The notes: generated from the letters alone by a model not told the origin. Shown: positions 19,012-27,487, counted from the first letter of the stretch. The stretch: DNA of 41,136 bases from Candidatus Chisholmbacteria bacterium RIFCSPLOWO2_01_FULL_49_14 (GCA_001816915.1 MHCL01000002.1:5009-46144); one strand, 5' to 3'. Numbers and translations are program-made.

Positions 19012-20289
19012 ATGGCCTTCAGACTTCAGACAATTAAACTCCGCCTGAAAAATAAATTTCACCACGTTTATGCTGATCTCAAGCAATATATCAAGAAGCT
19101 GCTTTTTCCACTTTATCTCTTCCCGATCAAACTTTTGACCTACAGCCTTTACTACGCGGTTCGCTTTGCGATCAGCATGTTTGTTAAAACTATCAAGCTC
19201 GCCGGGCTGTCCCTCATCTGGCCGTTTCGCAGTAAACGGAATTTTGCAAAAACCGCATTCTGGTCACTGATCTTCATCTACTTCGCATTTACGGAAATCC
19301 GCTTTGCTTCGCTGGTTGAACGCTACGGCGGATACGGAAAATTCTTCTGCTCCGAGTGGTTGACGTCAAACAAACTGAAGTCTTCCGTGGTCCGGGTCGT
19401 CGGCGGCTATTCAGAAGGATCGGGGTTCTTCGTCAGCGGAGATCAGGTTCTGACCAGTTTCCACGTCATCGCCGATGAACCGAGCCCTAAAATCGTCTTT
19501 CCTGACGGATCATTTCAAACGCCCCGGCTTATTACCGCGAATAAAGATGCCGATCTCGCGCTCCTCCATCTTTCCGAATCATATCCCCAGATGATCCTGC
19601 GCTTTTTCTCCCCGGAATTCTTGCAGACGAATGAACCGCTGCTCTCCGCCGGTTATCCGCTCGGAACTTCCCTACCCGGTGATGTGACCATCAGCAAAGG
19701 ATTCTTCTCCGGTATGCGTCGCCAGAGAGCAGAAACTGCGGAGTTCTTGGAAACAACGATGAGTTTGGTTGACGGTATGAGCGGAGGACCGACAGTTGAC
19801 CAATGCGGCGGTGTCGTCGGGGTCAATACCATGAGCCTCGCAGGGTTGTCGCTGTTTGTAGCCTCCGATTCTGTACAGCGGTTGTGGGCGACGTTTACTG
19901 ATCAGGATATTGCCAAGATTGTGGTCAATCCCTCCGCATCACCTGAGGAAGCGGTGCGCGCCTTCTATACCTATCTTAAGGCCAGGAAAATGGAAGAAGG
20001 ATTCAACCTTTTGAGCCGGGAGTATCTGCAAAAAACCGATTTTTCCGAGTGGTCGGGGAGGTTTACGGATATCCTGGATGTGCAGATTTTTGTTTCCAAA
20101 CCGGTTGAGGGATCTTCGGACACTGTGTTTGTAAAGTTTTCAACGAAAAATTGGATTGACGGTGAGGCTGAGGGCCACTTCTACGAAGGCACCTGGCAGA
20201 CGGCGCTTGAGGACGGGGTATACAAAATGCGCAGGAGCAATATTCAGGAAGTAGCGGAGCCGGGGTGGGAATGGTTTTATGAGGAATAG
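19012..20289 (+). CDS. Membrane-anchored trypsin-like (S1C) serine protease
   Basis: N-terminal TM region; GSGFFVSGDQVLTSFHVI (His), KDADLALLHL (Asp), LVDGMSGGPTVDQCGGVVGVNT (Ser). Confidence 0.88.
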   Translation: MAFRLQTIKLRLKNKFHHVYADLKQYIKKLLFPLYLFPIKLLTYSLYYAVRFAISMFVKTIKLAGLSLIWPFRSKRNFAKTAFWSLIFIYFAFTEIRFASLVERYGGYGKFFCSEWLTSNKLKSSVVRVVGGYSEGSGFFVSGDQVLTSFHVIADEPSPKIVFPDGSFQTPRLITANKDADLALLHLSESYPQMILRFFSPEFLQTNEPLLSAGYPLGTSLPGDVTISKGFFSGMRRQRAETAEFLETTMSLVDGMSGGPTVDQCGGVVGVNTMSLAGLSLFVASDSVQRLWATFTDQDIAKIVVNPSASPEEAVRAFYTYLKARKMEEGFNLLSREYLQKTDFSEWSGRFTDILDVQIFVSKPVEGSSDTVFVKFSTKNWIDGEAEGHFYEGTWQTALEDGVYKMRRSNIQEVAEPGWEWFYEE

Positions 20290-20297
20290 CGCATTCT

Positions 20298-20346
20298 TCT
20301 GCAGGTCTGCCCTGTAAATCATGTACAACATGTACAGGTTTGCCCT
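20298..20346. repeat. Degenerate CAGGTC-family repeat
   Basis: ctgcaggtctgccctgtaaatcatgtacaacatgtacaggtttgccc, including CATGTACaaCATGTAC. Confidence 0.5.
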
Positions 20347-20359
20347 AAACTACCCATTG

Positions 20360-20436
20360 TTGATTCCCTCAGGAAGTCTTGTATAATCTCCTGATATTTA
20401 TTATATATCTGGCGTGCTGACTTGATATTAGTCAGC
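20360..20436 (+). promoter_or_regulatory. Promoter (TTGATT-N16-TATAAT) and 5' leader hairpin for the RNR-like gene
   Basis: TATAAT at 20382; GCTGACT-tgatatt-AGTCAGC at 20416..20436. Confidence 0.55.
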
Positions 20437-20447
20437 TGTTTCAATCT

Positions 20448-22202
20448 ATGCTGAAACAAGAAATTCAACAGTATATATCACACTTTGTTCCCTCAGATTA
20501 TGCTCATCGCTTGATGGTCGAGGGCAGGATTCTTGCGGAAGGAGAGCTTCCTTCTCAAATGATCTCAAGGGTTGTTGAAGAAATCGCATCTCCAGAAAAG
20601 GATCTCGGACACACCCCGGCTGAAACACAAGCTTTTGCTGATGATCTGCTACTTCAGCTTGACCAGAAACGCTGCATTTTGAGTACACCAATACTCACGA
20701 ATGCTGGAAGGTATCCTGATCGTCCCCTTTCAGCCTGCACGATCCCACCGGTCGATCTTCAGGGAGATTTCACACAAGTCAGAAAGCTTGTCGATACATT
20801 CCATCAACATGGGATGGGGACAGGGTTTAATCTCTCAGAGGTCGAAGACCCAGTGTCTGTGCTCAAGTATTTAAATCAAGTAGCAGTCGAAGGAGCAGCC
20901 AGCGGCAGAGAAGATAGACCCGTTGGAAATATGGGAGTTTTGAGTGTCTACCACCCAAAAGTTCTTGAATTCATTGAAGTAAAAAGTGGTGATAACAGAG
21001 ATGAACGATGGATTTTTAATACGTCAATCGATGTTTCTGAAGAGTTCATGCGTGCTGTCATCACTGACCAGAGTTATCAGCTTGACAATGGAATAATGGT
21101 CTCTGCAAGGAAAATCTTCGAGAATATTTGTACCAGTGCCTTTGATTGTGGGGATCCTGGACTTGTTTCCATCGATCGCATGAACCTGGATAATCCTGTT
21201 CCATTTTTGGGCCAGTATGTTGCAACGGCTCCATGTGCTGAGGTTGGACTGGTTCCCGGTGAATCGTGTCAGTTCGGTTATATTAACTTGGCTGCGTTTT
21301 ACGAGAACGGGGAAATCGACCTACCTCAATTACGATATTCAACTGAAGTGATGGTACGCGCTCTGGATAACGCTTTGGAGCTGAGTATTCCTCGTTATGC
21401 TCATCAGCAGAATAGCTCGATGATGTCAGCGAAACGGAAGATAGGCGTTGGGGTTTGCGGTCTGGCAGATCTGCTTGTGAAGATGGATCTTCCCTATTCA
21501 TCTCCGGAGGCAAGGACTTTGGCATTAGATCTTGTCACTTTTATTAACTATTACTCAAAAGTTGCATCCAGCGATCTTGCACGAACCCGAGGGTCATTTA
21601 CTGCCATGCATACTGTTCTCGGAAATCGATATTATGAATCACCGGGATTTATTGAAAATAAATATGGTGATCTTGAAACACAATTCATTACAAAGTCAGA
21701 TTGGAAACTTTTAGGTGAGACTATTCGCCAAACGGGATTATTGCGAAACGTATCAACCATAGCTCTTCCTCCAACTGGACGGAGCGGTTTGTTGATTGAT
21801 GCTTCAACTGGCGTTGAACCTCACTTTTCTCTAGTACAGCCAAGTGGAAGTTTATATGAGTCATTTGTCAGAACACTAAGGGAATACGATCTGCATCAAG
21901 AAGATATCGTTGAACATGTACTGAACACCGGAAGCGTTCATGATATGAAAAGTATTCCTGAGCATGTGAAAGCGTTATACCAAACGGCATTAGACATCTC
22001 CCCACATGATCATGTACTCATGGTTGCAAGTCTTCAACGAGGTGTTGATGAAGCAATCTCCAAGACTATCAACCTTGCAGCTAATAGTACACCTGAAGAT
22101 GTGAAAGATATTTATCTTCAGGCATATAGACTAGGTTTGAAGGGAATCGCCATTTTTCGTGCCGATAGCCGATCATACCAACCACGTACACTGAGAGCAT
22201 GA
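20448..22202 (+). CDS. Ribonucleotide reductase-like (class II NrdJ-like) large subunit, divergent
   Basis: PLSACTIPPVD, GMGTGFNLS, ATAPCAEVGLVPGESCQFGYINLAAF, ALPPTGRSGLLIDASTGVEPHF, C-terminal GLKGIAIFRADSR. Confidence 0.85.
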   Translation: MLKQEIQQYISHFVPSDYAHRLMVEGRILAEGELPSQMISRVVEEIASPEKDLGHTPAETQAFADDLLLQLDQKRCILSTPILTNAGRYPDRPLSACTIPPVDLQGDFTQVRKLVDTFHQHGMGTGFNLSEVEDPVSVLKYLNQVAVEGAASGREDRPVGNMGVLSVYHPKVLEFIEVKSGDNRDERWIFNTSIDVSEEFMRAVITDQSYQLDNGIMVSARKIFENICTSAFDCGDPGLVSIDRMNLDNPVPFLGQYVATAPCAEVGLVPGESCQFGYINLAAFYENGEIDLPQLRYSTEVMVRALDNALELSIPRYAHQQNSSMMSAKRKIGVGVCGLADLLVKMDLPYSSPEARTLALDLVTFINYYSKVASSDLARTRGSFTAMHTVLGNRYYESPGFIENKYGDLETQFITKSDWKLLGETIRQTGLLRNVSTIALPPTGRSGLLIDASTGVEPHFSLVQPSGSLYESFVRTLREYDLHQEDIVEHVLNTGSVHDMKSIPEHVKALYQTALDISPHDHVLMVASLQRGVDEAISKTINLAANSTPEDVKDIYLQAYRLGLKGIAIFRADSRSYQPRTLRA

Positions 22203-22855
22203 AATACACTGATATTGGTAGAACCATCTGTCTGATTGGAGAATCCGGCGCAGGAAAATCCACCGTCGCTCAGATTTTGGTAGAAGTCTACGGATATCAA
22301 TGTCTTAGTCTGTCCGACCAAGTACGGGAACATGCTTCAGAGCAGGGGATTTTTAATCCTTCCCGAAAAGATCTACAAATCCTCGCCAACCAAGCACGAA
22401 AGCTTGATGGAACCGACTATTTCGCTCGACGAGGGATGTTACACATGTCTCCGGATGTGGATTTGGTTGTAGAAGGAATTCGTCACCTTCGTGAATATGA
22501 ACATATTTTGAATTCGCGACACGGAAGATTCCTTACAAGCGGAATCTTAGCTTGTCGAGATACTCGTTATGCACGGGTGCTTGAACGAGCTAGACCATCA
22601 GACCCTATCGATTATAAACAATTCGTAGAAAATGATGAGAGAGAATGGGGTGTTGCCAGAACAGAGTTCTCTCAAAACACCGAGGAATTAATGGAAATGG
22701 TTGACGTTATACTCTTCAACGATGTCAGTATTGACGAGTTGAACGAGGCTGTTGGTTCCATGCTTGAAATGTTCGGCTTCACTATTAAGGAAGAAGGTAT
22801 CCATCCAGATCCGGAATCAAAGCGGGAATATAAAAAAGGACCGGAGCGTGAATAA
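22199..22855 (+). CDS. P-loop nucleotide/dephospho-CoA kinase-like protein
   Basis: ICLIGESGAGKSTVAQIL Walker A, VVEGIRHLREYE; ATGA overlap with RNR-like gene. Confidence 0.75.
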   Translation: MKYTDIGRTICLIGESGAGKSTVAQILVEVYGYQCLSLSDQVREHASEQGIFNPSRKDLQILANQARKLDGTDYFARRGMLHMSPDVDLVVEGIRHLREYEHILNSRHGRFLTSGILACRDTRYARVLERARPSDPIDYKQFVENDEREWGVARTEFSQNTEELMEMVDVILFNDVSIDELNEAVGSMLEMFGFTIKEEGIHPDPESKREYKKGPERE

Positions 22856-23449
22856 TGGAAAGAAAACCGATTCTCATCCTTAACGGTATCCATGGTGCAG
22901 GAAAAACGACTCATGGGAGAATGCTTAAATCTCTCAGGCCGGGTGAATTCTCATATTTTCCAGAGATAGGAGGTCAGCTTCGGAGTGAGGTTGATTACAA
23001 TATGCTGAAATCCGGAGTTGCTTTTGATATGGAAGTAATGAGGAGAGAACTCGATCGTGATCGAGATTTGCAAACATGTTTAAATATGCCGGTTGTGGAA
23101 ACCTGGCATGTCGGTAACTTAGCATACATTTTAGAGCGCTCGCCTACGCTCGCCCAGCCCGCGAAGGAAACGCTTGAAAAACAACTTGAGATCATTTAAA
23201 CCCTTTGCTATTCTTCTTACAATAACTTGGGATGCCTTCAAACAGCGCGCTACAGAACATATTGATCCGGAAGAAATGGATGATCTCATCAGGCTGTGTG
23301 GTGGGATTTTCTCTAATATTCTCAACATCTATGATGAGTTCGATATCCCCAATTCTCAGATACCCAATGATGTTGATGTGGGTAAAAGTTTTCAACTGAT
23401 TCTGCTGAGTCTCGAGGAACACGGCGTTACGAGCGGGGTTTCAGAATGA
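22855..23449 (+). pseudogene. Thymidylate-kinase-like P-loop NTPase, apparently frameshifted near 23190
   Basis: ILNGIHGAGKTTHGRML in ORF 22855..23199; continuation FKPFAILLTITWDAFKQRATEHID in overlapping ORF 23174..23449. Confidence 0.6.
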
Positions 23450-23897
23450 GACGACCGTCTTTTTCAGCGACTTGACTGAATGGTTCTCCGTGTTGAATTT
23501 TTTCCCAAGCATATGTGATGTACTGAATTGTCTTCTTCGGTAGTGTGCTTGCATTGACCCACTTTAGTTGTGCGCACTTAGACGGTTCTTTGTTGACTAT
23601 TTTTCCCTTCCATAGTTTGAAGAGGAAGAAGTAGTCTATATACTCCCTGTCATCCCTCATTCTCAACATAACATGCTTCAAGTTTTTCATGCTCACTTGG
23701 ACGCTGATGCCTATCTCTTCTTTTATCTCTCGCGTCATTGCATCGGTAACGCGCTCTTGAGATTCATTGTGCCCGGCAGGAACACTAAAGTAACCATCCA
23801 TGTATCCAGTTTCTTTTCTCTCCAGAAGAAGGAGTTGATTTTTTTTATTTACGAAGAAACCGTGAACTGCGACGTATTTCATATCATTCGGACGCAT
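23427..23897 (-). CDS. NUDIX hydrolase
   Basis: Nudix box GHNESQERVTDAMTREIKEEIGI; start likely at MRPNDMKYVAVHG. Confidence 0.92.
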   Translation of the reverse strand: MRPNDMKYVAVHGFFVNKKNQLLLLERKETGYMDGYFSVPAGHNESQERVTDAMTREIKEEIGISVQVSMKNLKHVMLRMRDDREYIDYFFLFKLWKGKIVNKEPSKCAQLKWVNASTLPKKTIQYITYAWEKIQHGEPFSQVAEKDGRLILKPRS

Positions 23898-24423
23898 TCC
23901 TGTTGCCTTCGGTGATATTCGGTGGAGAGAATTGTCCTGGAAGAATTTCGAGAAGCTCAACTTGCATACCGCTTGGTAGCTTGACGACTACCCCTCGACT
24001 TTTCCCAATTAATAATTGCGCTAGCGCTGATTCGCAAGAAATCCAATTTGGTTCCGTATTGCTATCTTCCTTCCCTAATATTGTAAAACTCTCAGGATCT
24101 GATTCTCCCTGATATAATACCTCGACTGTATTTCCGATATCTACATGTTCTGTTTCTATTCTCGGGAGAATATATATTACATCCTTCAGCGCGGCCTCCA
24201 ATTTTTGAACTTTACTCCAAGCGAGTTTCACATCTTGGACTAAGTAATCATAGGCTGGATTATCATGCCAATCCTGAGCGCTTTCTTGTGTTTTCCCTAA
24301 GCTCACTTCCAGCTCACTTGCTTTCTCTTTTGCCCGCTGAAGCTCAGCTTGCAAACGCTTAAAGGTCATCTCTGTCATGAAGTTTGTTTCCGGATTGTTT
24401 CTGTATTGCTCGTATTCAACCAT
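23884..24423 (-). CDS. GreA/GreB-family protein (second paralog)
   Basis: N-terminal coiled coil; GNTVEVLYQGESDPESFTILGKEDS..ISCESALAQLLIGKSRGVVVKLPSGMQVELLEI resembles the GreA C-terminal domain. Confidence 0.75.
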   Translation of the reverse strand: MVEYEQYRNNPETNFMTEMTFKRLQAELQRAKEKASELEVSLGKTQESAQDWHDNPAYDYLVQDVKLAWSKVQKLEAALKDVIYILPRIETEHVDIGNTVEVLYQGESDPESFTILGKEDSNTEPNWISCESALAQLLIGKSRGVVVKLPSGMQVELLEILPGQFSPPNITEGNRNASE

Positions 24424-24489
24424 ATAGATAATAAATTATATTTTTCGAGTTGTGATTATACTGCATTTCCGCTTCATTTCAAAAATATC

Positions 24490-24556
24490 TTGCAGGTCGG
24501 AGCTGCACGTCATCTGCAAGCCGCGGAACGCATGGCGCGGGGGAAAGTGGTAATCA
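24490..24556. repeat. Repeat block (degenerate core plus terminal module)
   Basis: gcaggtcggagctgc.. then caagccgcggaacgcatggcgcgggggaaagtggtaat. Confidence 0.7.
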
Positions 24557-24569
24557 TTTGAATCAGTAC

Positions 24570-24610
24570 TTGACATCATACATCTACTAACTATACTAGT
24601 TAGTATAGTT
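24570..24610 (+). promoter_or_regulatory. TA promoter/operator: TTGACA-N16-TATACT overlapped by AACTATACTA-gt-TAGTATAGTT
   Basis: Perfect 10-bp inverted repeat 24589..24610 covers the -10. Confidence 0.85.
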
Positions 24611-24627
24611 ATCATATAGGAGATTCT

Positions 24628-24900
24628 ATGTTACAAAGTATCAATATGTTAGACCTGCGAAGAAAGATCGGTGAAATTATTGATCAGACGCTTTATCGCA
24701 AGGAACGCTTTCTCGTCAAGAGAAAAAATAAGCCGGTCGCAGTTTTAGTGCCGCTTGAGGACTATGAACTCTTCATGGCCAACGATGAGGATATCGAATT
24801 GTACTCCGACAAGCGCATCTCAGCATTCGCTCATCAAGATCGGTTATCGAAAGAGGAACAACAACTCACCGTTCGTCTGCTTCGGAAATCCAAGACATGA
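24628..24900 (+). CDS. Phd/YefM-type antitoxin
   Basis: LRRKIGEIIDQTLYRKERFLVKRKNKPVAVLVPLEDYELF; ATGA overlap with downstream PIN gene. Confidence 0.88.
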   Translation: MLQSINMLDLRRKIGEIIDQTLYRKERFLVKRKNKPVAVLVPLEDYELFMANDEDIELYSDKRISAFAHQDRLSKEEQQLTVRLLRKSKT

Positions 24901-25328
24901 TCCGCATTTTCCTTGATGCAAACGTCTATTTTTCGGCATCCCGATCGAAAAGCGGTGCCTCGGCCGCAATCCTTGAGCTTGCCAAGTCAAAGCAGCTTTG
25001 CGTTTTTGCAACGAGTACCGTTCTACGCGAGGCTGAACGGAATATCCGACTGAAAGAGCCGCAGAATACTCGCCTCCGTTTCTATGAAATCGTCAAGGAA
25101 TGCAAAGCGAAACTCATCACCATAGATAAACGGCAAGCCGAAAAACGTTATCTTAAGCTTATTAATCGAAAAGATACGTATGTGCTGGAAGGAGCGCGTA
25201 AAGCGAACGTGGGCTATCTTCTTACGCTCGATAAGAAACACTTCATGAATACGAAAATAAAAACTGCCGTATTTCCTTTCAAGATCTTGGGTCCGGGACA
25301 GCTCATTCGGACTCTTGCTTCGAAGTAG
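24897..25328 (+). CDS. PIN-domain toxin (VapC-like)
   Basis: MIRIFLDANVYFSASRSKSGASAAIL..EAER..TLDKKHF. Confidence 0.88.
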   Translation: MIRIFLDANVYFSASRSKSGASAAILELAKSKQLCVFATSTVLREAERNIRLKEPQNTRLRFYEIVKECKAKLITIDKRQAEKRYLKLINRKDTYVLEGARKANVGYLLTLDKKHFMNTKIKTAVFPFKILGPGQLIRTLASK

Positions 25329-25340
25329 ATTCAGTAAAAG

Positions 25341-25408
25341 CAGGTCGGACCTGGCAGGCGTATGAACCAGATATAATCTGGTTTTTGCCTGGGGGAAGTG
25401 GTAAAATT
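25341..25408. repeat. Repeat block with terminal GGGGGAAGTGGTAAAATT
   Basis: CAGGTCGGACCTG 25341; CCAGATataATCTGG 25367; terminal motif 25391. Confidence 0.85.
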
Positions 25409-25449
25409 TAACGCGATTTCTACTCTTGTTGTGTTACAATAGTTCAACA

Positions 25450-25689
25450 ATGAAACCGAAAGATTGGACACACCTTCATCCGCAATATGCCGGGAAATGG
25501 GTGGCGTTTGCCGAAGATCGTGAGTCCGTTGTTGCAGATGCTAAAACCCTAAAAACCCTCATGAAAAGAGCTTCAAAAAAGGGGTTCAAGAATCCTATCG
25601 TCTTCAAGGTTCCACAAGAAATGGTCCCGTATGTCGGTCAAGTGAATCATCGATTTCCAATATACTCTCCTTCAGTTTCCAGCATTTAA
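25450..25689 (+). CDS. DUF5678-like small protein
   Basis: YAGKWVAFAEDRESVVADAKTLKTLMKRASKKGFKNPIVFKVP; TACAAT 9 nt before ATG. Confidence 0.65.
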   Translation: MKPKDWTHLHPQYAGKWVAFAEDRESVVADAKTLKTLMKRASKKGFKNPIVFKVPQEMVPYVGQVNHRFPIYSPSVSSI

Positions 25690-25732
25690 CTCTGTCCTTG
25701 ACAGAAAGATAATCTCTAGATAAACTTGTATC

Positions 25733-25984
25733 ATGAAGGTTCAAACCATTTCCACCAAAGAGCTCCGTGAAGATTTTTCCAAGCTGAAGTCTGCAATGGA
25801 GGAAGGAAAATCGCTCCTCTTACTGTATCGCTCCCGGCCGCTTGCGGAAATCAAACCGGTGAAACAGCAAACGCAGAAACTGCGATCGTTTTCCCTGCGC
25901 GAGATGAAGCAATGGATTGCTGATGATCAACTCACGGAAAAACAACAGAGGCGCATCGAGGCGATCATTAACCGTCTTCCTTGA
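25733..25984 (+). CDS. Phd/YefM-type antitoxin
   Basis: MKVQTISTKELREDFSKLKSAMEEGKSLLLLYRSRPLAEIKPV; TTGACA-N17-TAAACT, 6 nt to ATG. Confidence 0.85.
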   Translation: MKVQTISTKELREDFSKLKSAMEEGKSLLLLYRSRPLAEIKPVKQQTQKLRSFSLREMKQWIADDQLTEKQQRRIEAIINRLP

Positions 25985-26396
25985 TTCCTCGGTCATCCTT
26001 TCAGCTCTTGCCTCTCCCAGCGGTGGCTCGAGAAAGATTCTGTACGCCGGAACAAAAGGTAAACTTCGTCTACTCACTTCTCCGTTTGTCATCGAAGAAG
26101 TCGCAAAGCATCTTCATAAGTTAGGTGTGAAGCCCAATGAACTTGAAATTCTTCTGAAGAAGAAAGTGATTCGTGTGATCTCCGATGCTCCTCAACACAT
26201 CATTAAGAAGTTCCACAGCGTGATCGTAGATCCAGATGATGCTCCCATTCTTGCAGGAGCTGTACTATCCGGATCTCATGTCCTTCTTTCTCTTGATAAA
26301 GGCCATATCCTCACAGATCGGGTAAGGAAGGCTCTCAAGCCCCTCCTCGTTTTTTCCCCAAAAGAATTCTGGGAATGGGTAGAAAAGCATCGATAG
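25923..26396 (+). CDS. PIN-domain toxin
   Basis: VFLDSSVILSALASPSGGSRKIL..DPDDAPILAGAVLSGSHVLLSLDKGHIL; start uncertain. Confidence 0.82.
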   Translation: MINSRKNNRGASRRSLTVFLDSSVILSALASPSGGSRKILYAGTKGKLRLLTSPFVIEEVAKHLHKLGVKPNELEILLKKKVIRVISDAPQHIIKKFHSVIVDPDDAPILAGAVLSGSHVLLSLDKGHILTDRVRKALKPLLVFSPKEFWEWVEKHR

Positions 26397-26440
26397 AAGT
26401 CAAAATGTTTGTCGCGCAAAAAACCGAACTGTTTTCTAAA

Positions 26441-26640
26441 TTGCAGGTCGGACCTGCAATAACTATCGGCCGTGTACAGGTCCTATCGAGTCGAACTCGA
26501 TTGTGGCCAAGTCAAACTTGGCTGGCTGGCCTGTACGGGAAATCCGGAGGGATTCCCAGTGGCGTAGAATCCTCCACGGGGTAAGCTTGAGTATTCCACT
26601 CCTGGAGTCCCTGCCTGCGCAGGCAGGGATGAATATTGAA
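26441..26640. repeat. Repeat block: TTGCAGGTCGGACCTGCAA, TCGAGTcgaACTCGA, CCAAGTcaaACTTGG, plus REP-like CCCTGCCTGCGCAGGCAGGG
   Basis: Direct reading of palindromes; REP-like 20-bp palindrome at 26609..26628. Confidence 0.88.
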
Positions 26641-26761
26641 TTTTTCCTTTCTCCTTCTTCCAATGAGATAGGATTACGCGCATCTCAGGGGTTAAAAATA
26701 TCCAGATCCCCGATGAGATAGGCAAGCCATCTCATGGGGCAAACTGATATAATCCATCTCC

Positions 26762-26790
26762 TTGACAAGAATATACAAAGTTTGTATAGT
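26762..26790 (+). promoter_or_regulatory. TA promoter/operator: TTGACA-N17-TATAGT with TATACAAA-g-TTTGTATA
   Basis: Inverted repeat 26772..26788 overlaps the -10 at 26785..26790; ATG 7 nt later. Confidence 0.85.
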
Positions 26791-26797
26791 AGAAGAT

Positions 26798-27022
26798 ATG
26801 ATCAAAACCCTGAATATTTCTCTTCCACAAGCGTTAATACAAGAGATCGATCTTCTTGCTCGAAGGCAGGCAAGTTCACGAAGCGAGCTTATCCGCGATT
26901 CGCTGCGGGCGTACATTGTAAGAGCGAAGATGCTAGAAAAAACTTTCGCGATTGGCAATGAAACCGCAAAGAAGTATGGCCTAAAAACGGAGGGGGATGT
27001 TTATCGCTTCCTCGAACGGTAA
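26798..27022 (+). CDS. Ribbon-helix-helix (CopG-like) antitoxin
   Basis: MIKTLNISLPQALIQEIDLLARRQASSRSELIRDSLRAYI. Confidence 0.88.
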   Translation: MIKTLNISLPQALIQEIDLLARRQASSRSELIRDSLRAYIVRAKMLEKTFAIGNETAKKYGLKTEGDVYRFLER

Positions 27023-27441
27023 TGGGGAAGCCTTCCCGGGTTGTTTTCGATACTAACGTTGTCATTTCCGGTTTTTTGACTCCTGGAAGTTCAAGAAACA
27101 TTTTAGCATTTGCTGCTCAACGAGTCATATTTGTCTTTTCTTCTCCTCTTCTGGAGCAGGAATTAGCGGACATTTTGAGAGGCAAGTTTAAACACGATAG
27201 AAAAACCGTCACCCACGAGTTGGCTACCTATCGGGAACTTGTTCATCGTTTCGTTTATCCGAACCAGAAGCTGAACATCATCAAGGTTGATCCTGCTGAT
27301 AATCGGATACTCGAAGCGGCGGTTGAGGCGGATGTAGAGTTCATTATCACCGGCGATAAACACCTCCTTGCTTTGGGAAAATACAAAACCATCAAAATCG
27401 TACATCCTTCAGATTTTCTGTTTCAACACTTTGGTAAGTGA
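27022..27441 (+). CDS. PIN-domain toxin (COG1569-like)
   Basis: RVVFDTNVVISGFLTPGSSRNIL..DPADNRILEAAVEADVEFIITGDKHLLALG; TAATG junction. Confidence 0.9.
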   Translation: MGKPSRVVFDTNVVISGFLTPGSSRNILAFAAQRVIFVFSSPLLEQELADILRGKFKHDRKTVTHELATYRELVHRFVYPNQKLNIIKVDPADNRILEAAVEADVEFIITGDKHLLALGKYKTIKIVHPSDFLFQHFGK

Positions 27442-27487
27442 CGCCACCTTTTCCTGTCTGCCTTTCAACTTCAGGAGTGAAAGAAGT

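Noticed and set aside
23174-23210. Programmed -1 frameshift at TTTAAAC in the kinase gene
   Set aside because: The heptamer is not in the required X-XXY-YYZ register of the upstream frame, and the needed change is +1/-2; mutation or sequencing error is simpler.
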